Origin: Nannocystis bainbridge
GTDB taxonomy: Bacteria > Myxococcota_A > Polyangia > Nannocystales > Nannocystaceae
Reading direction: 5' to 3'
NCBI RefSeq assembly: GCF_028368995.1
Contig: NZ_JAQNDL010000004.1
Coordinates: forward strand, 566,001 to 630,000
DNA length: 64,000 nt
The position numbers and the translations under genes were made by a program. This document shows positions 23,173 through 30,996 of the stretch, one piece after another (the first letter of the stretch is position 1; each line of letters begins with the position of its first letter). The notes below the pieces were generated by a model, which saw nothing but the letters and a program-made list of their open reading frames with translations, did no database searches and had not been told where the DNA came from.

Positions 23173-24405
23173 ATGTCCGCTTCGTCTCCCGCCGCTCCGT
23201 TCGACGCGCAGGCGTTCGATGCTCACGTGATGTCGACGTACGCCCGCTACCCGATCGCGCTCGAGCGCGGCGAGGGGTGCAGGGTGTGGGACACGGAGGG
23301 GCGGGCTTACCTCGACTTCGCGGCCGGGATCGCGACCTGTACTTTGGGACATGCCCACAAGAACCTGGTCGAGGCGGTGACGCGGCAGATCGGCAAGCTG
23401 CACCACGTCTCGAACCTGTTCTACATCCCCGAGCAAGGCGCCCTGGCGGCGCTGCTGGCGGCGCTGGGGGCGGGGGAGCGGGCGTTCTTCTGCAACTCGG
23501 GGGCGGAGGCCAACGAGGCGGCGATCAAGCTGGCGCGCAAGTATGGGCGCACGCGCCTCGGCATCGAGAAGCCGGTGGTGATCGCGGCGCAGGCGAGCTT
23601 CCACGGGCGCACGCTGGCGACGCTGACGGCGACCGGGCAGGCCAAGTACCAGCAGAACTTCGACCCGCTGGTGCCGGGCTTCGTGCACGTGCCGTTCAAC
23701 GACGCCACCGCGCTCGGCGAGGCGATCGTCGAGCTCGACCGCGAGCGCAAGCAGGTGGCCGCGGTGCTGATGGAGCCGCTGCAGGGCGAGGGCGGGATCC
23801 GGCCCGGCGATCCGGCGGTGTTCCGCAAGATCCGCGAGCTGTGCGACGCCCGCGGGATCCTGCTCATGTTCGACGAGGTCCAGGTCGGCGTCGGCCGCAG
23901 CGGCAAGTGGTGGGGCCACCAGCACCTCGACGTCGAGCCCGACGTCATGACGCTGGCCAAGGGCCTGGCCGGCGGGGTGCCGATCGGCGCGATGCTCTGC
24001 AAATCGAGCTGCGACGTGTTCCAGCCCGGCGACCACGCGAGCACGTTCGGCGGCAACCCGCTGGCGTGCGCGGCGGCGCTGGCGGTGCTGATGACGATCG
24101 AGAAGGACCGGCTGGTCGACAACGCGCGGCAGCGCGGCGACCAGCTGCGCGCGGGGCTGCAGGCGCTGGCGAAGTCGTCGCCGGGCAAGATCGCCGAGGT
24201 GCGCGGCTGGGGCCTGCTGCTCGGCGCGGAGCTGGGTCCGTCCGAGACGCGCACGGCTCCCGAGATCGCCCGCGCGGCGCTCGACGCCGGGCTCCTGCTG
24301 GTCCCCGCGGGGCCGCGGGTGATCCGCTTCGTGCCGCCGCTGATCGTGTCGTCGGCCGAGATCGACGAGGCGCTGGCGGTGTTCGCCAGGGTGCTGGCGG
24401 GGTGA
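23173..24405 (+). CDS. argD: Acetylornithine aminotransferase-type class III aminotransferase
   Basis: A 410-residue product. Class III PLP aminotransferase motifs in order: 'RVWDTEGRAYLDFAAGIAT' and 'LGHAHKNLVEAV', 'FFCNSGAEANEAAIKLARKY', 'FHGRTLATLTATGQAKYQ', 'EPLQGEGGI', 'LLMFDEVQVGVGRSG', 'MTLAKGLAGGVPIGAM' (PLP Lys263) and 'STFGGNPLACAAAL'. The pattern is that of acetylornithine/succinyldiaminopimelate aminotransferases, which make N-acetylornithine from the semialdehyde. That is exactly the substrate needed by the argF' product encoded 8 kb away, so argD is the best assignment. The ATG at 23173 is preferred; an ATG at 23152 is repeat-like. The gene lies outside the arg operon, on the other strand. 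Confidence 0.85.
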   Translation: MSASSPAAPFDAQAFDAHVMSTYARYPIALERGEGCRVWDTEGRAYLDFAAGIATCTLGHAHKNLVEAVTRQIGKLHHVSNLFYIPEQGALAALLAALGAGERAFFCNSGAEANEAAIKLARKYGRTRLGIEKPVVIAAQASFHGRTLATLTATGQAKYQQNFDPLVPGFVHVPFNDATALGEAIVELDRERKQVAAVLMEPLQGEGGIRPGDPAVFRKIRELCDARGILLMFDEVQVGVGRSGKWWGHQHLDVEPDVMTLAKGLAGGVPIGAMLCKSSCDVFQPGDHASTFGGNPLACAAALAVLMTIEKDRLVDNARQRGDQLRAGLQALAKSSPGKIAEVRGWGLLLGAELGPSETRTAPEIARAALDAGLLLVPAGPRVIRFVPPLIVSSAEIDEALAVFARVLAG

Positions 24406-24415
24406 GCCTCGTTGA

Positions 24416-24433
24416 CCTGTCTTTTCAGGCAGG
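24416..24433. repeat. Solo CCTG...CAGG repeat hairpin
   Basis: CCTG at 24416 and CAGG at 24430 are 14 nt apart, 10 bp after the argD-type stop. The position is compatible with a 3'-end hairpin. Confidence 0.7.
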
Positions 24434-24515
24434 TAGGATCTTCTCTCCCGCTGGCTGCGGTGCCGAAACCGCGCCGTGAGGCCGACGGGCGGCGTGCTAT
24501 CGTCGAGCTCGGCTC

Positions 24516-25841
24516 ATGACTGCGACCCTCGAATCGATCCGTGAACAGCTGGCTGCCGGCGACGCCTCCGGCGCGTGGCGGGCCCTCACGCAGGTGTTCG
24601 GTTACCCCGCGGGCGGGTCGCTCGACGAGGAGGGGTTCGCCGCGGCGCTGACGCTGACGGTCTCGATCACGCACGAGCTGGCCGGCGAGGAGGGCGTGGC
24701 CAAGATGGTGCCGGCGGCCCTCACCCCCGACGATCCGCGGGCGCTGTTTTTGGCCGGCTGGTGGCTGGCCGAGGAGCGGCAGTTTGCGATCGCGGCCAGC
24801 GTGCTCGAGCGGGCCAATCAGCTGGCGCCGGGGCAGGCCGAGATCGCCGGCGAGCTGGCCAACGCGCTCGAGCACTTGCTTCACTACGGGCCGGCGGCGC
24901 TGGTGCTCGAGGCGTCGGGGCGTGCCGACGACGATCCGCTGCTGGCGTACCTGTCGGGCTTTTACTGGCTGATGTGCGGCGACCTCGAGCGGCCGCGAGC
25001 GCGGCTGCAGCTGCTCGCCGACGTGACCGAGACCAACCTCGTGTTCATGCGCGAGGCGCTGGCAGGGATGCTGGCGCGGGCCGAAGCGCTGACGGCCGCG
25101 GGCGTGGGGCTGGAGGGCGACGCGCTGACGGCCTGGCACGCGGTGCTCAACGGTTCGCTGCTGCTCCACGAGTCGCCGCACGGCTACCCGGATCCGATGC
25201 ACGGGCGGTTCGCGTTCCTCAACGACTCGGCGACGCTGCAGCGGCTGGGGCTCGCCCGGCTGGAGCGGCTGCTGGACGCGGTCGGGCAGCGGCCGGAGCG
25301 GATCCTCGCCGCCCCCGATCGCGCCAGCCAGATCCTCGCGCACGCGGCCGCGCTGGTGCTGGAGCGGCCGCTCGAGCCGTGGACGGCCGACGCCGGGCGC
25401 CCGGGGCTGGTGGTCGCGTGGAGCCTCGATCATGTCGGCGACGTCGCGTTCCTCCGCGGCATGCGGGACCACGCGCCGGGGCGGCCGCTGTTCGTGCACG
25501 TCACCGACTGGATCGAGCCGTTCGCCTACGCGCCCGACGTGGCGACGCTGCTGGCGCAGACGGTGTTGCATCCGTTCACCGGCGGCGCGCTGACGTACGA
25601 CGCGGCGACGCAGCAGCCCGGCAGGGCCGAGCCGGACCCGCGCGAGGACGCCGAGCTGGGCGCGCTGGTGGCGGCGACGCCGGTCGCCGACGACAGCGCG
25701 GCGCCGCTCGAGCGCGTGATCGAGATCGACCGCGCGCTGGCGGGGCTGGCCGCCGATCGGCGGCCGGGGCTGCACCGCGCGGGCGGTCCGCGGCTGATCC
25801 ACCGGGCCGGCAGCCCGGTGCCGAGCAACTTCTTCCGGTGA
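24516..25841 (+). CDS. Uncharacterised TPR-like helical protein
   Basis: A 441-residue product that I do not recognise. The N-terminal half contains TPR-like helical pairs ('DDPRALFLAGWWLAEERQFAIAASVLERANQLAPGQAEIAGELANALEHL', 'DPLLAYLSGFYWLMCGDLERPRARLQLLADV'). A distinct C-terminal domain has 'WTADAGRPGLVVAWSLDHVGDVAFLRGMRDHAPGRPLFVHVTDWIEPFAYAPDVATLLAQTVLHPFTGG'. There is no signal peptide or membrane helix. It follows the argD-type gene by 110 bp on the same strand and might be co-transcribed, although a repeat hairpin lies between. Function unknown. Confidence 0.7.
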   Translation: MTATLESIREQLAAGDASGAWRALTQVFGYPAGGSLDEEGFAAALTLTVSITHELAGEEGVAKMVPAALTPDDPRALFLAGWWLAEERQFAIAASVLERANQLAPGQAEIAGELANALEHLLHYGPAALVLEASGRADDDPLLAYLSGFYWLMCGDLERPRARLQLLADVTETNLVFMREALAGMLARAEALTAAGVGLEGDALTAWHAVLNGSLLLHESPHGYPDPMHGRFAFLNDSATLQRLGLARLERLLDAVGQRPERILAAPDRASQILAHAAALVLERPLEPWTADAGRPGLVVAWSLDHVGDVAFLRGMRDHAPGRPLFVHVTDWIEPFAYAPDVATLLAQTVLHPFTGGALTYDAATQQPGRAEPDPREDAELGALVAATPVADDSAAPLERVIEIDRALAGLAADRRPGLHRAGGPRLIHRAGSPVPSNFFR

Positions 25842-25855
25842 GGTTGTCTTTCGGA

Positions 25856-25929
25856 CATGTCCATCGGGGCATGTCTGAAAGAGCCTGAACGTTCGGGCAT
25901 GTGAAAGAGGACATGTCCGAACGGGCATG
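25856..25929. repeat. Phased 14-bp repeat array (6 cores)
   Basis: Cores at 25856, 25870, 25884 (CCTG), 25898, 25912 and 25926 are in exact 14-bp phase, 15 bp after a stop codon and in the gap between convergent genes. Confidence 0.9.
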
Positions 25930-25965
25930 TGATGCGCGCACGCGCACGCGCGGGCGCTTGCGGGA

Positions 25966-26105
25966 GGCCGGGCTCAGCGGAGCGCGGCGGGCGTGGCAGC
26001 GCCGGCGGTCGCCGGTGTGTGCAATGGGCGGGCTCCGTGGGGCGGTTCGCGGCGAGCGGGGCAGCGCTGGCGGTTGCGGGCGGCCGGGCTCAGCGGAGCG
26101 CGGCG
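25966..26105. repeat. 24-bp direct repeat duplicating the argH 3' end
   Basis: Positions 25966-25989 and 26082-26105 are identical 24-bp stretches (beginning GGCCGGGCTCAGCGGAGCGC). The second copy includes the argH stop codon; the first lies downstream of it. Confidence 0.75.
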
Positions 26106-27385
26106 AGGCGGGCTTGCAGGCGGTCGAGGCCGAGGTTGCCGGGGCCGCCGAGGCTGACGCGGGCCTGCAGGCTGGCCTCGGGCGACCTGTCCTTCAGGTC
26201 ATGCATCTCGGCCGCGGCCTGGCGGTAGGCGTCGCGAAACGGCACGCCGGCGCGGGCCAGCTCGACGGCGCGGTCGGTGGCGTGCAGCTCGCCGTCGATG
26301 GCGGCGCGCATGCGGGCGCGGTCGAGCTCGAGCGTACCCACGAGCGCGGGCACGAGGGCGAGGCCGGCGAGGCCGCGGGTGAACGCGCGCAGGGTCGGGG
26401 CCTTGGTGGCCTGGAGGTCGCGGTGGTAGCCGCTCGGCAGCGACAGCAGCGACGACAGCTCGGACATCGCGCCCTCGGTGACGGAGGGCACGGCGCGCAG
26501 CAGCTCGACGACGTCCGGGTTGCGCTTGTTGGGCATGATCGACGAGCCGGTGGTGTAGGCGTCGGGCAGGCGCACGAACGCGAACTCGGCGGTCGAGAAC
26601 AGCGACAGGTCCCAGGCCAGGCGGCGGACGTCGAGCAGCGCCTGGTGCAGCGCCTGCACCGCCAGCAGCTCGAGCTTGCCGCGGCTGTTCTGGGCGTAGA
26701 TCGGCGAGACCTGCACGCGCGAGAAGCCGAGCTCGTGGGCGACGCCGTCGCGGTCGAGCGGGAGGTTGACGCCGTAGCCGGCGGCGGTGCCGAGCGGGCT
26801 CGAGTCGAGGGTGTGGGCGGTGGCGCGCGCGGTCTCGGCGTCGTCGAGGAAGGCCTCGGCGTGGCCGGCGAGCAGGGCGGCGAGCGACGACGGCACGGCC
26901 CGCTGCAAGTGGGTGTAGCCGGGCAGGGCGACGTCCTGGGTGGCCTCGGCGCGCTGCAGGCAGGCGTCGGCGCAGTCGAGGCAGCGCGCGCGCAGGGCCC
27001 CGAGGGCGTCCTTGAGCCACAGGCGCATGGCGACGAGGATCTGGTCGTTGCGGCTGCGGCCGGTGTGGACCTTGCGGCCGACGTCGCCGAGGCGCTCGCC
27101 GAGGTACCACTCGATGGCGGAGTGGCCGTCCTCGAAGCGGTCGTCGAGCACGAACTCGCCGCTGCGCACGGCCTCGGCGAACGCTTCGAGGCCCGCCACG
27201 AGGGCCTCGGCCTCGCTCGTGGCGAGCACGGCGATGCGCTGCAGGCCGTGGACGTGGGCGATCGAGGCGCGGACGTCGTGGAGGATCAGCTGGCGATCGA
27301 GGACGACGTCATCGCCGGCGCAGAACGCCTGGGCGGCGGCGTCGAGGGCGGCCTGGCCCTTGTCCCATAGCGGTCGGGTGCTCAT
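26090..27385 (-). CDS. argH: Argininosuccinate lyase (Xanthomonas-type)
   Basis: A 431-residue product. The fumarase/aspartase-superfamily signature 'GSSIMPNKRNPD' is present, with 'LDDRFEDGHSAIEWYLGERLGD', 'KVHTGRSRNDQILVAMRLWLKD', 'LPGYTHLQRAVPSS' and 'SSPLGTAAGYG'. It splits argininosuccinate into arginine and fumarate, the last step of arginine synthesis. It is the distal gene of the operon argF'-G-E'-B(A)-C-H, 57 bp after argC, and the gap holds a solo repeat hairpin. The C-terminal 'MHDLKDRSPEASL' is encoded by another repeat-like hairpin near 26189-26207. Confidence 0.96.
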   Translation of the reverse strand: MSTRPLWDKGQAALDAAAQAFCAGDDVVLDRQLILHDVRASIAHVHGLQRIAVLATSEAEALVAGLEAFAEAVRSGEFVLDDRFEDGHSAIEWYLGERLGDVGRKVHTGRSRNDQILVAMRLWLKDALGALRARCLDCADACLQRAEATQDVALPGYTHLQRAVPSSLAALLAGHAEAFLDDAETARATAHTLDSSPLGTAAGYGVNLPLDRDGVAHELGFSRVQVSPIYAQNSRGKLELLAVQALHQALLDVRRLAWDLSLFSTAEFAFVRLPDAYTTGSSIMPNKRNPDVVELLRAVPSVTEGAMSELSSLLSLPSGYHRDLQATKAPTLRAFTRGLAGLALVPALVGTLELDRARMRAAIDGELHATDRAVELARAGVPFRDAYRQAAAEMHDLKDRSPEASLQARVSLGGPGNLGLDRLQARLAALR

Positions 27386-27414
27386 GCGGTGCTCCTGGCG
27401 GCGAGGCGGTGGTC

Positions 27415-27438
27415 TGGTCTTCGGGACAGGTGCGGCGC
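27415..27438. repeat. Solo repeat hairpin with conserved flank, argC-argH gap
   Basis: Identical over 24 nt to 20312-20335. The transcript of either strand can fold a GUC-type stem around TTCG/CGAA. It lies inside the operon between argC and argH. Confidence 0.7.
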
Positions 27439-27442
27439 GCGC

Positions 27443-28396
27443 TCACGGGCCGGCGGGCTCGGGGTCGCGCGGCACCCCCTGGCGCTCGGGCAGGCCGAGG
27501 GCGAGGTTCAGGTTCTGCAGGGCCTGCGAGGCGGCGCCCTTGAGCAGGTTGTCGAGGGTGACGACGACGACGGCGTGGCGGTCGTCGACGTGGAGGCCGC
27601 CGATGGTGACGTCGTGGCGGCCGGCGACGTCGCGGACCTCGGGGATGTCGCTCGTGACGCGCACGAGCGGCTCGTCGGCGTAGACGCTGCGGTAGCGCTC
27701 GAGCAGCTCGGCGCGCTCGAGCGAACGCGCGAGCGGGAGGGTGATCGTCAGGGTGATGCCGCGGAAGAACGGGGCGACGTGAGGGACGAAGCGGACCGCG
27801 TGGCCGAGGTGATGGCTGGCCTCGCGCTCGTGCAGGTGGCCGGTGAGGGCGTAGGGCATGAGGTTGTCGCGCAGGCGCTCGGGGTCGTTGCGCGGCGAGG
27901 GGGTGGTGCCGGCGCCGCTGTAGCCGGACACGCCGAAGGCCTGCGGCGGGCCGGCGAGCAGCTCCAGCAGCGGAGCGACGCCGAGCTGGATGCCGGTGGC
28001 GTAGCAGCCGGGGTTGGCGATCCGGCGGGCGCCGCGGATCTGGGCCCGGTGGCGCTCGGGCAGGCCGTAGGCCCAGGCGGGGTCGAAGCGGTAGTCGGCC
28101 GAGAGGTCGACGAGCACGGGGCCGCGCGCGTCCAGGGCGTCGGCGTAGGCGGCGGCGAGGCCGTTCGGCAGGGCGAGCACGACGGCGTCGACGGGCCAGG
28201 AGGCGACTGTCTCGGGGGACATGTCCTCGAGGACAATGTCGGCGGGGGCGTCGGTGAGGTGGGCCCGCAGCGGGTCGCCGACGCCCTGGCGCGAGGCGGC
28301 GCGGGTCAGGCGGAGGTCGTCGTGGCCGGCGAGCAGGCGCGCGAGCTCGCCGCCGACGTGGCCGCGCGCGCCGACGAGGCCGAGGGTGAAGCTCAT
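27443..28396 (-). CDS. argC: N-acetyl-gamma-glutamyl-phosphate reductase
   Basis: A 317-residue product. The N-terminal NAD(P)-binding 'LGLVGARGHVGGELARLL' and the catalytic 'RRIANPGCYATGIQLGVAPLL' (Cys131) are clear, followed by 'VSGYSGAGTTPSPRND' and 'FVPHVAPFFRGI'. It reduces N-acetylglutamyl phosphate to the semialdehyde. The ATG at 28396 is preferred, since upstream codons in frame are repeat-derived. An in-frame repeat at 28206-28237 encodes 'IVLEDMSPETVASW' between the nucleotide-binding fold and 'VDAVVLALPNG'. A six-core array separates it from argB. Confidence 0.96.
   Translation of the reverse strand: MSFTLGLVGARGHVGGELARLLAGHDDLRLTRAASRQGVGDPLRAHLTDAPADIVLEDMSPETVASWPVDAVVLALPNGLAAAYADALDARGPVLVDLSADYRFDPAWAYGLPERHRAQIRGARRIANPGCYATGIQLGVAPLLELLAGPPQAFGVSGYSGAGTTPSPRNDPERLRDNLMPYALTGHLHEREASHHLGHAVRFVPHVAPFFRGITLTITLPLARSLERAELLERYRSVYADEPLVRVTSDIPEVRDVAGRHDVTIGGLHVDDRHAVVVVTLDNLLKGAASQALQNLNLALGLPERQGVPRDPEPAGP
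28206..28237. repeat. Repeat array inside argC
   Basis: Cores at 28206 (ACTG) and 28220 (CATG) are 14 bp apart, with a weaker third core at 28234/28235 (CAATG). Translated as 'EDMSPETV' in argC. Confidence 0.75.
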
Positions 28397-28412
28397 GGCC
28401 GGCCTCCGTGAA

Positions 28413-28486
28413 CAGGGTCGAAAGGACATGTCCACAGGAGCATGTCGTCATGGACATGCCCGCTGGGGCATGTCTGAAGGGGCATG
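28413..28486. repeat. Phased 14-bp repeat array (6 cores) inside the arg operon
   Basis: Cores at 28413 (CAGG), 28427, 28441, 28455, 28469 and 28483 are exactly 14 bp apart. The array occupies most of the 103-bp argB-argC gap and so would be transcribed within the operon mRNA. Confidence 0.9.
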
Positions 28487-28499
28487 GCGACGGGCGGGG

Positions 28500-29828
28500 T
28501 CACGCGGCGCCTCCGATGGTGTGCGCGGCCTCCAGGGTCGGCGGGGCGGCGAGGGCCCGCTCGACGCACTCCTGGATGGTCGGGAAGTCGGTGACGCCGG
28601 TCCAGAACACGGTCCAGGTGCCGCCGCTGTAGCTGCCGTCGGCGCGCTGGAAGTACCAGGGGTTGATCGGGTTGTCGACGCGGGCGCGCCAGAACAGCTG
28701 CGGGGTGTCCCGGGTCATGCGCTGCCACAAGGAGCCGCCGATGCCCTCGCCCTGGGCCTCGCCGGTGACGGCGAACTTGTCGAGGTAGGGGATCGGGCCC
28801 TCGTCGGTGAGGATGGCGGCGGCGCGGTAGCTGTCGGCCAGGTAGATCCGGCGGAACGGCTTGCGGGTGAAGTAGTCGGCGACCGGGGGCCGGCCGAAGG
28901 CGGCGGCGAGCAGGTCGGCGAGGCGCGGCAGGTCGACGCTGGCGAGCGACGGGTGGAGGATGATGCGCTCGCCGCGGCGGACCAGGGTGCCCGAGCCCTT
29001 GTGGGTGAAGAGCTCCATGGCCAAAAGGTCAGGTGAGGTGATCGAGACCGAGGAGGCGCGCGGGAGCCTGCCGAGGAGGTCGTGGATCAGCGCGAGCTTG
29101 TGGCGGGTGCTGTCGGTCAGCCACGGCTCGGCGAGCAGCGGCTCGTAGTCTTCGGCGAGGTTGACGGCCGAGATGAGGTCGCCGTACTCGTCGCGCAGGC
29201 CGCCCCGGGCCCGCAAGAAGATGATCTTGTAGGGCTGCAGGCGGACCGCGAGGGCGTGCGCGGCGAGGTCGGGGCCGAGGTCGAGGATCTGGCCGCCGGC
29301 GGTCTCGCCGATGCTGGCGAGCACGGGCATCGAGCCGGCCTTGAGGCTCGACTCGATGGCGTCGGTGTCGACGCGCACGATCCGCGCCCGCTGCTCGGCG
29401 TCGCGGTCGGCGTCGTCGAGCTCGGCCGCGAACACGCCGCCGACGACGGGCCGGCCGCGCGCGCCCATCTCCTCGAGCATGTCGACGAGCCGCAGGTTCT
29501 CGGCGCGGAACACCCGGCGCACCTGCTCGAGCGCGCGCGGCGAGGTGCGCTGGGACCAGTCGGTCGGGTCGATGCCGGCGGCGGTGAAGGCGGCCTGCAG
29601 CTGCGGCCCGACGCCGTGCACGACGACCGGGTGGAGGCCGACCTGGTGGAGGAAGTTGAGCGAGGAGGCGAGGCTCTCGAGGTCGTCGGCGAGCAGGCCG
29701 CCGCCGACCTTGATGACGGCGAAGCGCTTGTGCTCGACGCTCGAGAATTGCTTGAGGTACTGCTCGACCTCTTTGCGGCCGCCGAGGTTGCGCAGCAGCT
29801 TGACGATCAGCTCGCGGGGGTTGGGCAT
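28500..29828 (-). CDS. argB: Bifunctional N-acetylglutamate kinase/synthase (Xanthomonas-type ArgB)
   Basis: A 442-residue product, much longer than the ~300 residues of ordinary ArgB. Residues 1-290 are an amino-acid kinase domain: 'KRFAVIKVGGGLLADDLESLASSLNFLHQVGLHPVVVHG' (35-73), 'IASIGETAGGQILDLG'-like 'LASIGETAGGQILDLGPDLAAHAL' and 'SVSITSPDLLAMELFTHKGSGTLVRRGERI'. Residues ~300-435 form a vertebrate/Xanthomonas-type GNAT (DUF619) domain: 'YLDKFAVTGEAQGEGIGGSLWQRM', 'LFWRARVDNPINPWYFQRADGSY' and 'WTVFWTGVTDF'. It should both acetylate glutamate and phosphorylate N-acetylglutamate, which explains why no separate argA or argJ is seen here. The start at 29828 is 13 bp after the argE' stop. 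Confidence 0.93.
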   Translation of the reverse strand: MPNPRELIVKLLRNLGGRKEVEQYLKQFSSVEHKRFAVIKVGGGLLADDLESLASSLNFLHQVGLHPVVVHGVGPQLQAAFTAAGIDPTDWSQRTSPRALEQVRRVFRAENLRLVDMLEEMGARGRPVVGGVFAAELDDADRDAEQRARIVRVDTDAIESSLKAGSMPVLASIGETAGGQILDLGPDLAAHALAVRLQPYKIIFLRARGGLRDEYGDLISAVNLAEDYEPLLAEPWLTDSTRHKLALIHDLLGRLPRASSVSITSPDLLAMELFTHKGSGTLVRRGERIILHPSLASVDLPRLADLLAAAFGRPPVADYFTRKPFRRIYLADSYRAAAILTDEGPIPYLDKFAVTGEAQGEGIGGSLWQRMTRDTPQLFWRARVDNPINPWYFQRADGSYSGGTWTVFWTGVTDFPTIQECVERALAAPPTLEAAHTIGGAA

Positions 29829-29841
29829 GGTCGTGAGAACT

Positions 29842-30996
29842 TCAGGACAGGATCGCGCGGTAGCGGGTGGCCGCCTCGACGAGGTCGGCCAGGGGGACGT
29901 ACTCGCCCGCGGTGTGGGCCTGCTCGATCGAACCTGGCCCATAGACCAGGACGTCGCAGCCGGCGGCCGAGAACAGGGCGGCCTCGGTCCAGAAATCGAC
30001 GGGGTCGCCGGGCGGGAGGCCGAGGCGGGCGGCCAGGGCGGACGCGGCCTGGCGGGCCGCCGTCAAGCGCGCGGGGCCGCCGGCGGGCAGCGGCGGGGCG
30101 AGGAAGCCGGGCGTGAAGCGGACGCGCGCGGGGTCGGGCGCGAGCGCGAACAGCTCGGCGAGGGCGAGCTCGGGCGGGAGCTCGGGCGGCGGCCGCACGC
30201 CGAAGCGCACGGTGGCGGCGCTGGCGATCATGTTGGCCTTGAGGCCGCCCTCGACGGCGCCGAGGTTGAGCCGCAGACCCCGGAGCGAGCCGGCCGCGCC
30301 GGCGGTCTCGCTGGCGCCCGCGCGGGCGAGGGCGAGGCTGGCCCAACGGACGGCCTCGTGGACGGCGCTGTCGCGCAGGGCCCGGGCGGCGGAGGCGTGG
30401 CCGCCGATGCCGGAGAACACGGCGGTGGCGGTGCCGATCCCGCGGTGCTCGAGCACCGCGCGGCAACGGGTGGGCTCGGCGACGACGACGCTGCGGAAGG
30501 TCGGGTGCGAAGCTGTCCCGGAGGACATGTCGGATGTCCGCGGGGACAGGTCGGAGCGGGTCAGGAATTCGCGGATGCAGCGGCTGCTGCCGGCCTCCTC
30601 GTCGGACGAGAACAGCACGGCGGCGGGGCCGGTGGTGGCCTCGAGCACGCTCAGGAGGCAGGCAGCGGCGCCCTTGATGTCGCAGGCGCCGAGGCCGACG
30701 GCGAGGTCGCCCTCGATGCGCAGGCGGTGGGGGTCGGCGGTCCAGCCGGGGTCGGCGGGCACGGTGTCGACGTGGACGTTGAACAGCACCTGCGGGGCGC
30801 CGCGCACGGCCAGCAGGTAGACGCAGCCGTCGCCGAGGTCGACGGTGTCGCAGGTGAGACCTGACCCCTGGAGCATGTCCCGCAGGTACGCGAACAGCCC
30901 GGCGTCGCCGGCGATCGCCCGCGGCGGGTTGCGGGTGTCGAAGGCGACCAGGCGCGTCAGGTGTTCGAGGGTGCGCCGGAGCGTGGCTTCGGTCAT
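29842..30996 (-). CDS. argE': N-acetyl-L-citrulline deacetylase (ArgE', M20 family)
   Basis: A 384-residue M20 metallopeptidase-fold product: 'FNVHVDTVPADPGW' (metal His), 'GLGACDIKGAAACLL' (bridging Asp), 'LFSSDEEAGSSRC' (catalytic Glu pair), 'VVVAEPTR', 'IGGHASAARA' and the late 'GPGSIEQAHTAGEYVPL'. It closely resembles the Xanthomonas N-acetylcitrulline deacetylase as I remember it, including 'AFDTRNPPRAIA' and 'KANMIA'. Next to argF' this indicates the acetylcitrulline route rather than acetylornithine deacetylation. Its ATG overlaps the argG stop as ATGA. A repeat-derived segment ('SDLSPRTSDMSSGTAS') sits between 'CIREFLTR' and 'RSVVVAEPT', where the Xanthomonas protein has no such residues. 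Confidence 0.9.
   Translation of the reverse strand: MTEATLRRTLEHLTRLVAFDTRNPPRAIAGDAGLFAYLRDMLQGSGLTCDTVDLGDGCVYLLAVRGAPQVLFNVHVDTVPADPGWTADPHRLRIEGDLAVGLGACDIKGAAACLLSVLEATTGPAAVLFSSDEEAGSSRCIREFLTRSDLSPRTSDMSSGTASHPTFRSVVVAEPTRCRAVLEHRGIGTATAVFSGIGGHASAARALRDSAVHEAVRWASLALARAGASETAGAAGSLRGLRLNLGAVEGGLKANMIASAATVRFGVRPPPELPPELALAELFALAPDPARVRFTPGFLAPPLPAGGPARLTAARQAASALAARLGLPPGDPVDFWTEAALFSAAGCDVLVYGPGSIEQAHTAGEYVPLADLVEAATRYRAILS
30512..30565. repeat. Repeat array translated within argE'
   Basis: Cores at 30512 (GCTG) and 30526 (CATG), then after a half-phase shift 30533 (GATG), 30547 (CAGG) and 30561/30562. The paired cores are 14 bp apart. The segment is in frame and lengthens ArgE' relative to orthologues. 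Confidence 0.8.

Noticed and set aside
23337..23360. Repeat-like TGTACTTTGGGACATG inside the argD-type gene.
   Set aside because: It codes for the conserved 'LGHAH' motif of class III aminotransferases, so coding constraint explains it.
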